A stretch of 6,279 bases of DNA from Candidatus Methylomirabilota bacterium (GTDB lineage Bacteria > Methylomirabilota > Methylomirabilia > Methylomirabilales > 2-02-FULL-66-22). A model generated the notes under the pieces. That model did no database searches. It saw nothing but the letters and a program-made list of their open reading frames with translations, and was not told the origin of the DNA. This document shows positions 1 to 5,906 of this stretch, piece by piece. Location of the stretch: NCBI GenBank assembly GCA_016208645.1, contig JACQXP010000576.1, positions 1 to 6,279 on the forward strand. The letters run 5' to 3'. Positions within the stretch are counted from its first letter, which is position 1. Every line of letters starts with the position of its first letter. The translations under genes and the position numbers were made by a program.

Positions 1-66
1 GTCTGCGGGCATTCTTCGGCTCGTCCAACTTGCAGATGTGTCCTCTTTGCTTCCGGCTAGGCCTAG

Positions 67-1119
67 TTAGGGGGTTGACCGTTCCGCAGCCTCCGTCACC
101 CTTTTCCCCGCCGGCGGGGCCGCCGCCGGTGGCGTGACCGGCGCGACGGCCGGAGCACCCACAGGCACCGCGGGGCGAATGGCCGGGGACCCCATCAGCT
201 CCTCGTACTCCAGGGGATGGCGCATGCCCATCTCCTCTTCGGACACCGTCCCCGTCCACCAAGTCCAGTTCATGGGGAAGTGCTCGGGGTTCAGGTGGAC
301 GTTGTAGAAGTGCCAGATGATGATGGCCAGGGTTGCCAGCAGCCCCTCGTCGCTGTGCGCCTCCCGCGCGATGTCCGCAGCGAACTTGGGGAGAAACCTG
401 AGGGAGGTTTCCAGGAACCACAGGATCAGGCCCGAGCCGATCATGATGACCATGCCCCAGTACACCGCCCAGTAATCGAATTTCTCCACGTAGCTGAAGC
501 GGCCGAAGCGCGGCTTCTCGTCGCTCTTGCCCAGAAAGTAGCGCAGCATCTGGAAGAAATCCGTGACATCCTTGGGCCACGGGAGCAGCTCCCAGAAGTT
601 CCGACGCCCCTCGCGGGCGGCCACGAGGTAGAAGAGGTGGTAGACCCCCACCCCGATCAGGCCCACGGCGCCAATCCGGTGGATGAGCGTGCTCATCTGG
701 ACGCCGCCCACGAGGTCGAAGAAGATCTGGGAGAAGCGCGCCTCGTGGAACTTCAGGGGCAGCCCCGTGATGATGAGGATAAGGCAGCTCGCCAAGAGCA
801 CCATGTGCTGCGCCCGAAAGTTCCAACTGAAGCGCTCCAACTCCCGGGGCGGTGGGGCCGGTGCCGGTAACGGCGCGGCCCGGGCCAGGATCTCCGCTTC
901 TAGCTCCGCCTTGACCCGGGTGATCCGGGCCTGGATCTCCTCGGCCAACTCGGCCTTCAGGCGAGCCACCAGCCGCTCCCGCAGCTCCTGACTCAGCTCC
1001 TCCCGCAGCTCCGCCTCCAGCGCCCGGCGGATCTCGCCTTCCAGTTCCCGCTTCAGCGACTCGCGGAGTCCGGCCTCGACCTCCGGCGCCACCGGTCTGT
1101 CGTGCCGCTGGGCGTCCAT
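67..1119 (-). CDS. FdnI/b561-type four-helix cytochrome b with N-terminal coiled coil
   Basis: Likely the quinone-reactive diheme membrane subunit partnering a multiheme c-type cytochrome. From the ATG at 1119 the protein has 350 residues. Residues about 14-80 are an almost uninterrupted Glu/Arg/Leu/Ala helix with heptad character, followed by a Pro/Ala linker (81-91) and the membrane domain (95-290). I see four hydrophobic segments at about 105-124, 145-166, 217-238 and 257-276. Histidines placed for heme b ligation are H105, H125, H147, H161, H255, H270 and H275, the last two in WHFYNVHL; all are matched in the cytochrome b at 2157-2933, a clear paralogue. Both share FPMxWxWxTG and RHPLEYE after the last helix. 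The last 35 residues are a Pro/Ala-rich tail. The family (formate dehydrogenase gamma/thiosulfate reductase cytochrome b) is known to bind two b hemes; the exact ligands here are inferred. Start uncertain: a GTG nine bases upstream (1128) has a weak AGGGA in front of it. It is separated from the previous gene by about 100 bases. Confidence 0.88.
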   Translation of the reverse strand: MDAQRHDRPVAPEVEAGLRESLKRELEGEIRRALEAELREELSQELRERLVARLKAELAEEIQARITRVKAELEAEILARAAPLPAPAPPPRELERFSWNFRAQHMVLLASCLILIITGLPLKFHEARFSQIFFDLVGGVQMSTLIHRIGAVGLIGVGVYHLFYLVAAREGRRNFWELLPWPKDVTDFFQMLRYFLGKSDEKPRFGRFSYVEKFDYWAVYWGMVIMIGSGLILWFLETSLRFLPKFAADIAREAHSDEGLLATLAIIIWHFYNVHLNPEHFPMNWTWWTGTVSEEEMGMRHPLEYEELMGSPAIRPAVPVGAPAVAPVTPPAAAPPAGKRVTEAAERSTP

Positions 1120-1171
1120 GGCTACCACACACGCATTCCCTGACGATCCATTCCTGTCCTACGCCTTCGCG

Positions 1172-1220
1172 CCCCTCTCCCCATCCCTCCCCACCAGTGG
1201 GGAGAGGGGAGGGTGAGGGG
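1172..1220. repeat. GC-rich intergenic inverted repeat
   Basis: CCCCTCTCCCC (1172-1182) pairs perfectly with GGGGAGAGGGG (1199-1209). An alternative inner hairpin pairs CTCCCCAC (1187-1194) with GTGGGGAG (1197-1204), and a weaker outer pairing runs on to 1220, immediately beyond the stop codon of the eight-heme cytochrome gene. There is no T-tract on either side, so a classic intrinsic terminator is not supported. Similar C-rich/G-rich palindromes are common between genes of GC-rich bacteria. It could attenuate transcription into the last cytochrome b or stabilise an mRNA end, but that is inference. Confidence 0.6.
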
Positions 1221-2176
1221 TCAATGCGCCGCGTCGCGTCGCCGAAAGCGACGGAAGAGATCCAGGCCGATGTGGCCGACTAGGCCCACCATCACCGAGA
1301 TGGTCAGCCACTTGAAGAACAGGCTGACCCAGTAGACCGGCCCCGCCTCCCTCTTCGTGGGGTCCACGTGGATCTTCCCCTTGGCATAGTTCACGTTGGC
1401 GCCGGTGTGACACTTCCCGCATGTCCGGGGGATGTTGTCAATGTGCACGGCCGACTTCAGGTCGTCCGAGGGCCGGATGTCGTGCACCCCGTGACAACTG
1501 GCGCAGTTGGCCACGGTCTTGCCGCCGTACTTGATGGCGATGCCGTGGAAGCTCCGACCGTAGGTGGCTACCTGTTCCGTCTTGATCCCGTACTTGCCGA
1601 CCACGGCGACGGAGGCGTGGCACCGAGAGCAGGTTTCGGGCACATGGGTGATGTAGGTGGGGGACTCGGGGCTCTCGTGGGGACGGATGGTGTGCTCCCC
1701 GTGGCAGTCGGTGCAGACGGCCGAGTCCGTCTTCCCGCCGCTGAACTCCTTCCAGTGGACGCTCTCGCGGTAATCACTGAAGACCGCGAGGTGACAGCGG
1801 CCGCAGGTCTCGGGGATGTGACCCCATGGACACTCTTGGCATACTCCACGTAGATGTCCTTCTGGGGCGCGCCCACCGGGTTGCCCTTGAAGTGGCAGCG
1901 GATGCAGCTCACCCGCTTGATCTCGCCCTTGTGGGGGATGGCTGTGATGTCGCTGTGACAGTCGGTGCAGGTCCGCCCGGCGTGGACCGATTCCTTGAGC
2001 TGCCTCTCGTCCACAAAGAGAGAGATCACCCGCCCACTGGGGAGCGTCTTGCTGAGCGTCGGCTTCCCATGGCAGATCAGGCACTTGGGTAGGGCCTCGG
2101 CGCCGCCTGCCACCAGGAGCAGGAGCAAGGCCCCGCCCAGCGCCGAGAGCAGCCCCCTAGTTGCTTCCATCTCCAT
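1221..2176 (-). pseudogene. Membrane-anchored eight-heme c-type cytochrome, reading frame broken near 1818-1828
   Basis: A periplasmic electron-transfer protein with a C-terminal membrane anchor. It starts at ATG 2176 with AGGAG six bases upstream. Residues 1-29 are a signal peptide (hydrophobic stretch, then GAEA before LPKC). Three CxxCH motifs lie in the first frame (CLICH, CTDCH, CIRCH; H36, H74, H95), which runs to SVHG at residue 118. The protein then continues in another frame from HIPETCGRCH, with CTDCH, CSRCH, CASCH and CGKCH, a membrane helix (about 281-307) and a basic cytoplasmic tail, ending at TGA 1221. Restoring one base gives 318 residues and eight hemes. The frame change lies at or near a GGGG run (1822-1825). 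The repeat pattern SxH...CxxCHGxH...IPxTCxxCH indicates that a whole heme-bearing segment is also missing at this point. Cause unknown: real mutation, sequencing or assembly error. The start overlaps the preceding cytochrome b gene by 20 bases. The C-terminal third is paralogous to the partial cytochrome at 5907-6279. Confidence 0.85.
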
Positions 2177-2933
2177 CAATCGCTCCTGCCGTTCGCAACC
2201 GTTCGTACTCCAGCGGATGCCGTTCCTTGAGGTCTGTTATACTGATCCGTCCCGTGATCCAGGACCAGTCCATGGGGAACACCTCGGGTCTGAGGTGCAC
2301 GTCATACAGGTGCCAGACGAACAGCAGCAGGAAGATGACGATGCTCTCCCGGCCGTGCAGCACCGCCAGCAGATCGAAGAGCCACTTGGGCATGACGGCC
2401 ATGGCCTCGGTGGCGAACCAGAGGGCCAGCCCGCTCAGAACCATGGTGACGCTGGCGACGAAGAAGGCGTAGTACTGGAACTTCTGACGGTAGTCGAAGC
2501 GGTCGAAGGCCGGACGCTCCGTCGGGCGGCCCAGATTCAGGCGGACCACCTGCCAGAAATCCCGGGCGTCCCGGCGGCGGGGCCGCATGTGCATGAACTG
2601 GCCATGGCCCCGCTCCGTGAACAGGATGTACAGGAGGTGATACCCGCAGACGCCCATCAGGACCGCCGCCGCCCACCGGTGAATCAGCCCGCGGCCCGGG
2701 ACGCCCCCCTCCAGCCAGAGCAGCCACCGCCCGATCCACACGTCGTGGAAGAGCAGACTGAACCCGGTGACCAGCAGGACCAGGGTGCTGGCCATGAGGG
2801 CGGCGTGCTGCAGCCGCTCGTTCAGCGTGAAGCGCTCGACCTCTCCCCCCGCCATGACTTCCCTCTGCTTCACCGGATTCTCACTCTTCCCGCTCCACGC
2901 GACAATTCCCCGATAGGCCCGGGCCCCGCCCAT
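2157..2933 (-). CDS. FdnI/b561-type four-helix cytochrome b
   Basis: Probable diheme b-type membrane subunit that exchanges electrons between the quinone pool and the nine-heme cytochrome encoded just before it. It has 258 residues with hydrophobic segments at about 45-63, 83-105, 153-175 and 196-213. Candidate heme-ligand histidines are H43 (RLQH), H63 (FHD), H85 (IHRW), H99 (GYHL), H193, H208 and H213 (WHLYDVHL), each matched in the paralogue at 67-1119. After the last helix come FPMDWSWITG and RHPLEYE, also shared. The ATG at 2933 overlaps the TGA of the preceding gene by one base (TGATG) and has GGAG five bases upstream, so translational coupling is likely. A second good start is ATG 2855 (residue 27), with GAGGG five bases upstream, directly before the conserved domain; residues 1-26 resemble nothing in the paralogue. 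The family is known from formate dehydrogenase gamma and the b domain of CbcL; the quinone role here is inferred. Confidence 0.9.
   Translation of the reverse strand: MGGARAYRGIVAWSGKSENPVKQREVMAGGEVERFTLNERLQHAALMASTLVLLVTGFSLLFHDVWIGRWLLWLEGGVPGRGLIHRWAAAVLMGVCGYHLLYILFTERGHGQFMHMRPRRRDARDFWQVVRLNLGRPTERPAFDRFDYRQKFQYYAFFVASVTMVLSGLALWFATEAMAVMPKWLFDLLAVLHGRESIVIFLLLFVWHLYDVHLRPEVFPMDWSWITGRISITDLKERHPLEYERLRTAGAIDGDGSN
2183..2187 (-). promoter_or_regulatory. Ribosome binding site deciding the start of the eight-heme cytochrome
   Basis: AGGAG lies six bases before ATG 2176. A TTG directly in front (2179) is only three bases from it and a further ATG (2170) is twelve away, so 2176 is the best start. 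Confidence 0.6.
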
Positions 2934-4249
2934 CAGGTCTCCGGTCCCCCGGATTCCTCCGCAGAGCCTGGGTCCCGCAAAGACGCCCGCTTGATGAAAA
3001 GCAGGCCCATGATTCCCAGGGTCAGGGACAGGGCGACCGTCAGCGCCCTCCGCCGCCCTTCCAACTCCCGCCGGAGCGATCGGGCACGCTCATCCACCCG
3101 GGCCAGCAGCCGCAGGGCCCGGTTGGTCCGCACCTTGACCGCGGCCACCTGCAGGGCGTGGGCCACCGGCTTCGCCTCGATGACCGCTGCCTTCGCCTCC
3201 ACGATGAGGCCTTCCAGTTCCCGGACGTCCGTGCCCTCCCGGTGGAGCCTGGCGATCTCCGCCTGGGTCCTGGTCAGCCCTTCCTGCGCGCCGGCGATAA
3301 GGCTTTGGATCGCCAGGCCGACCCGGAACGGCTCGCTCGCCTCGGGATGGCAGCTCCCGCAGCGTCCCGGCCCATTCCCCGCGTACAGGTCCAGGCCCGC
3401 AGGAACCACATCATGGGCCGCATGGCAGGAGATGCATTTGGGCACGCCGATGTCGTGGACCGCCTGGGCGTGGGCGCCCTCCCGGAAGTATCGCGCGATG
3501 ACGAAGTGGCAGGTCCCACAGACGTTGGCCACCTCGCCGACGCCCGGCGGGACCGCTCCGTGGATCCCGTGGCAGTCGGCACAGGTTGGCACGCGTCGGT
3601 CCCCCGCCTCCAGCAAGAGCCGTCCGTGCACCCCCCTCTGATAGGCGGTCATCTGATCGGTGCGGATGCGGGAGGAGCGCATCCGCTGCGGGTCGGCATG
3701 GCAGCCGGCGCACATGGCGGGAACGTTTCCGCGATTGACTCGCGACCTGGGTGAGGCCGGGCTCAGGATCTCGTGGGCCCCGTGGCAGCTCAGGCAGGTG
3801 GCGACGCCCGAATCCTCGCGGGCCATCAGCCGGCGCCCGTGCGCGCTGGTCAGGTACTCGCTGTACTGGTCGGTCCGCAGGTTGTACTGTCGCATGGCCC
3901 GGGGGTCGGCGTGGCAGCGAGCACACAATTGCACGGCCTGGCGCGGGCCCGGCCTCCCCACGAAGCCGGCCCCCATGGCCTTGGCCCTCTCGAAGGACGC
4001 GGGGTTGCCGCCGTGACATCCTGAACATGTCACGCCTGCCTCCTGGTGAATGCTGCCTTGCCATCCGTGGACGGCCTCTCCCAGGCCCCGCCCCAGTTGT
4101 CGATGACAATCCACGCACGAATCCGCCAGGGCTCCAGGGGCGAGGAGCAATCCTGCCAGGATGGTGAGCCAGGCGGTCGCCCACAGGAGGAGGCAGCGCC
4201 ACCTCGCCCGGCGTCCGGAGCCCCCACCCTCGCCGTCTACCACCGCCAT
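2933..4249 (-). CDS. Nine-heme c-type cytochrome with helical tail and C-terminal membrane anchor
   Basis: A periplasmic, membrane-tethered electron carrier, probably the acceptor for the Rieske/b complex, the donor to the cytochrome b that follows, or both. It has 438 residues. A signal peptide covers about 1-42 (basic RRARWR, hydrophobic core 19-37, ALA before DSC). Nine CxxCH motifs end at H49, H79, H113, H156, H184, H227, H248, H276 and H301, many preceded by a conserved SxH or GxH histidine (H137, H208, H260) that may be a distal ligand. Residues about 305-400 carry no heme and are charged, Ala/Leu-rich helix likely to form a coiled coil or bundle, with one histidine (H364). A membrane helix (402-419) and a short cytoplasmic tail follow. 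The ATG 4249 start overlaps subunit IV by 13 bases and has only a G-rich weak ribosome site; it is chosen because the signal peptide follows directly. The reading frame stays open further upstream, but only as out-of-frame sequence of subunit IV. I do not recognise a named orthologue. Confidence 0.9.
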   Translation of the reverse strand: MAVVDGEGGGSGRRARWRCLLLWATAWLTILAGLLLAPGALADSCVDCHRQLGRGLGEAVHGWQGSIHQEAGVTCSGCHGGNPASFERAKAMGAGFVGRPGPRQAVQLCARCHADPRAMRQYNLRTDQYSEYLTSAHGRRLMAREDSGVATCLSCHGAHEILSPASPRSRVNRGNVPAMCAGCHADPQRMRSSRIRTDQMTAYQRGVHGRLLLEAGDRRVPTCADCHGIHGAVPPGVGEVANVCGTCHFVIARYFREGAHAQAVHDIGVPKCISCHAAHDVVPAGLDLYAGNGPGRCGSCHPEASEPFRVGLAIQSLIAGAQEGLTRTQAEIARLHREGTDVRELEGLIVEAKAAVIEAKPVAHALQVAAVKVRTNRALRLLARVDERARSLRRELEGRRRALTVALSLTLGIMGLLFIKRASLRDPGSAEESGGPET

Positions 4250-4632
4250 CCCCACAGCGTCAACCCTATCAGGAGCATTACCCCCGCCACCTCGACCACG
4301 CGCAGCGCCACGCCCGTGGGGCCGCGGCGCACCCGGGCAATCCACGGCCAGGTCAGGATGATCAGGAACCCGGCTGCCACCCCATACACCCCCAGTATTC
4401 CGGGCGCCCATCCCAGGCGATCCGCCAGCCGCAACACCTGGAAGATGGGCAAAAAGTACCATGCCGGCCGGAGATCCTTCGGCACCAGGAACGGGTCCGC
4501 CTGTTCCTCCACGGCCGCCGGGTAGAACGTGGCCAGAGAGATCATGATCGCCACCACCATCAGGATGAGGATGATGCGATCCACGAAGTGGTGGGGGAAG
4601 AACGGCTTCCCCTTGGCGCTTGACGCCGGCAT
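4237..4632 (-). CDS. Subunit IV-type (petD-like) C-terminal half of cytochrome b
   Basis: Second half of the split cytochrome b of a b6f-type complex; with the b6 subunit it forms the quinol oxidation site on the outer side of the membrane. It has 131 residues, somewhat shorter than the roughly 160 of chloroplast subunit IV. Three membrane helices correspond to E (about 20-38), F (about 74-97) and G (about 111-128), and there is no fused cytochrome c domain. The motif after helix E aligns with the family PEWY but reads PAWY (P56-Y59), followed by FLPIFQVLR, which matches the family well. The protein ends right after helix G with GWRW. ATG 4632 is chosen because AAGGAG lies five bases upstream; an in-frame ATG at 4656 lies 11 bases after the b6 stop with a poorer site. 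The gene sits directly behind cytochrome b6 and overlaps the nine-heme cytochrome, as expected for one operon. Confidence 0.9.
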   Translation of the reverse strand: MPASSAKGKPFFPHHFVDRIILILMVVAIMISLATFYPAAVEEQADPFLVPKDLRPAWYFLPIFQVLRLADRLGWAPGILGVYGVAAGFLIILTWPWIARVRRGPTGVALRVVEVAGVMLLIGLTLWGWRW

Positions 4633-4637
4633 CTCAT

Positions 4638-4643
4638 CTCCTT
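4638..4643 (-). promoter_or_regulatory. Ribosome binding site deciding the start of subunit IV
   Basis: AAGGAG lies five bases before ATG 4632. It favours this start over the in-frame ATG at 4656. Confidence 0.6.
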
Positions 4644-4667
4644 GCGTCCGGGGCATGTCGCCTGCCC

Positions 4668-5408
4668 TCACAGCGCCTCGGCCACACCCAGTCGCCGCAC
4701 CATGGCGAAGTGGGCAAAGAGGAAGAAGGTGATCGTGAAGGGCAGGATCACCACGTGGAGAACAAAGAATCGGGTCAGGGTAGCCCCGGACACTGTTGGG
4801 CCACCTCGCAGGAAGCCCTGCAGCAATGGACCCACTAGCGGCGTCCGGCCCAGGATCTCCAGGCCGGTGCTGGTCGTCCAGTACGACGCCTGGTCCCAGG
4901 GTAGAAGTTGCCCGGTGAACCCAAAGGCCGGGGTGATCACGAGCAGGATCACGCCCACAACCCAGTTGAGCTCCCGCGGCGGGCGGTAGGCGCCATTGAG
5001 AACCACCCGGATGATATGGAGGAGCATGGTCACCATCATGAGGGATGAAGCCCAGCGGTGGATGCTGCGGATCAACCAGCCGAAGGCCACGTGGTTCGAC
5101 AGGAACTGGACGCTGGCGAAGGCCTCGGCTACCGTAGGCCGGTAGTGGAACAGGAGCAGGGTACCCGAGATCACCTGGACACCGAAGAGAAAGAACGTGA
5201 GGCCGCCGAAACAGAACGACCAGTTGGCATGAGGCGGAAGCCGGCGGCGCAGGGCAGCCGCCATGGCGTCCCGCACCCGGAGGTTCGGGTCCAGCGGGCC
5301 GTAGACGAAGCCCAGGAGCAGCACCAGCCAGCTCAGCACCTCTCGCAAGCCGGTCCGGTCCGGCGCGCCAGCATCGCCTGCCTTCTGGAGATTCGGCGCC
5401 GGAGACAT
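4668..5408 (-). CDS. Cytochrome b6-type (petB-like) N-terminal half of cytochrome b
   Basis: Diheme membrane core of the Rieske/cytochrome b complex, carrying electrons across the membrane from the quinol oxidation to the quinone reduction side. It has 246 residues with four helices (about 68-88, 120-140, 147-167, 213-237). Heme b ligand pairs are H117/H131 and H218/H233. The second pair has 14 residues between the histidines, the spacing known for b6, against 13 in bc1-type cytochrome b. FGWLIRSIHRW, YRPPRELNWV and GQLLPWDQ match family signatures. C66 in PPHANWSFCFGG aligns with C35 of plant cytochrome b6, the residue that covalently holds heme ci (cn). The stretch before it is about 30 residues longer than in plant b6 and includes a hydrophobic segment (about 25-37). 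The gene starts three bases after the Rieske stop, with GGAG eight bases before the ATG. Confidence 0.95.
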   Translation of the reverse strand: MSPAPNLQKAGDAGAPDRTGLREVLSWLVLLLGFVYGPLDPNLRVRDAMAAALRRRLPPHANWSFCFGGLTFFLFGVQVISGTLLLFHYRPTVAEAFASVQFLSNHVAFGWLIRSIHRWASSLMMVTMLLHIIRVVLNGAYRPPRELNWVVGVILLVITPAFGFTGQLLPWDQASYWTTSTGLEILGRTPLVGPLLQGFLRGGPTVSGATLTRFFVLHVVILPFTITFFLFAHFAMVRRLGVAEAL

Positions 5409-5411
5409 AAT

Positions 5412-5858
5412 TTACGCTCCACCCACCACGATCTGGTCCTGAATGATGCGGCCCTTCAGCGACGGCAGGGGCCGCGGGGCGGGTCCCTGCTTGACGTTGC
5501 CATTCACGTCGAAGGCGGACCCGTGGCAAGGGCACACCAGCTCACCTCGGCGCCTGTCCCACGCCACCAGGCAGCCCTTGTGGGTGCAGATGGCGGACAC
5601 CGCATAAATCGCGCCCCTGTCGTGGATGACCTGGTAGGGGAGGCCAGCGTACTGGAAGGCGCGCGCCTCCCCGGCGGGCAGCCCCTTGAGCGAGGAGACA
5701 ACCACCCGTTCGAACCCCGCCTCCAGCTCCGGCTTGGGGGGCGAGGTCAGATACCGCCAAACGGGAGAGATCACCCCCCAGGCGGCAACGGCCGAGGTGC
5801 CGACCAGCGAGACGTTGAGCAGTCGCTGCACGAAGGTCCGGCGTGACACCCGCGGCAT
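5412..5858 (-). CDS. Rieske 2Fe-2S protein of a cytochrome b6f/bc-type complex
   Basis: High-potential electron acceptor of the quinol oxidation site, membrane-anchored with its cluster domain outside the cytoplasmic membrane. From ATG 5858 it has 148 residues. The N-terminus shows a twin-arginine signal/anchor, SRRTF (5-9), followed by a hydrophobic helix (about 13-35). The cluster domain has CTHKGC (C91, H93, C96) and CPCHGS (C109, C111, H112): C91, H93, C109 and H112 are the expected iron ligands, and C96-C111 the expected disulfide. GPAPRPLP (about 125-132) is the usual proline loop. It is immediately upstream of cytochrome b6, as in petC-petB operons. An in-frame ATG at 5879 would add seven residues, but the shorter start has GAGGTG six bases upstream and places the twin arginines right at the N-terminus. 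Confidence 0.95.
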   Translation of the reverse strand: MPRVSRRTFVQRLLNVSLVGTSAVAAWGVISPVWRYLTSPPKPELEAGFERVVVSSLKGLPAGEARAFQYAGLPYQVIHDRGAIYAVSAICTHKGCLVAWDRRRGELVCPCHGSAFDVNGNVKQGPAPRPLPSLKGRIIQDQIVVGGA

Positions 5859-5864
5859 GGCGTT

Positions 5865-5870
5865 CACCTC
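5865..5870 (-). promoter_or_regulatory. Ribosome binding site deciding the Rieske start
   Basis: GAGGTG lies six bases before ATG 5858. The ATG at 5879 has its nearest strong purine run (GGAGGAGGA) about 15 bases away, which is long. Confidence 0.5.
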
Positions 5871-5906
5871 GTCTCCCATCTCGGCCCGGCCTCGTCCTCC
5901 TCCGGG

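Noticed and set aside
57..66. CTAGGCCTAG palindrome behind the last stop codon
   Set aside because: It is ten bases long with no loop and no further context; no function can be supported.
1..66. Possible start of a further minus-strand gene (ATG at 12)
   Set aside because: Only four codons would lie inside the window, too little to call.
1172..1220. Intrinsic terminator
   Set aside because: The hairpin is strong but no T-tract follows on either strand.
1820..1828. Programmed ribosomal frameshift at the GGGG run
   Set aside because: There is no X-XXY-YYZ heptamer or stimulatory element I can identify, and the missing heme segment argues for a deletion or assembly artefact.
1825..2084. Upstream part of the second frame of the eight-heme cytochrome
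   Set aside because: It is open only by composition; heme motifs and the signal peptide in this stretch lie in the other frame.
1965..3641. Very long open frame on the plus strand (558 codons)
   Set aside because: It lies antisense to three well-supported cytochrome genes, has no recognisable domain, and long stop-free antisense frames are expected in GC-rich coding DNA.
4250..4462. Upstream extension of the nine-heme cytochrome to 4462
   Set aside because: The extra 71 residues are Gly/Arg/Pro-rich out-of-frame sequence of subunit IV, and the signal peptide begins after ATG 4249.
5058..5846. 262-codon open frame on the plus strand
   Set aside because: It is antisense to the Rieske and b6 genes; its composition (Gln/His/Arg/Pro-rich) is typical of a shadow frame.
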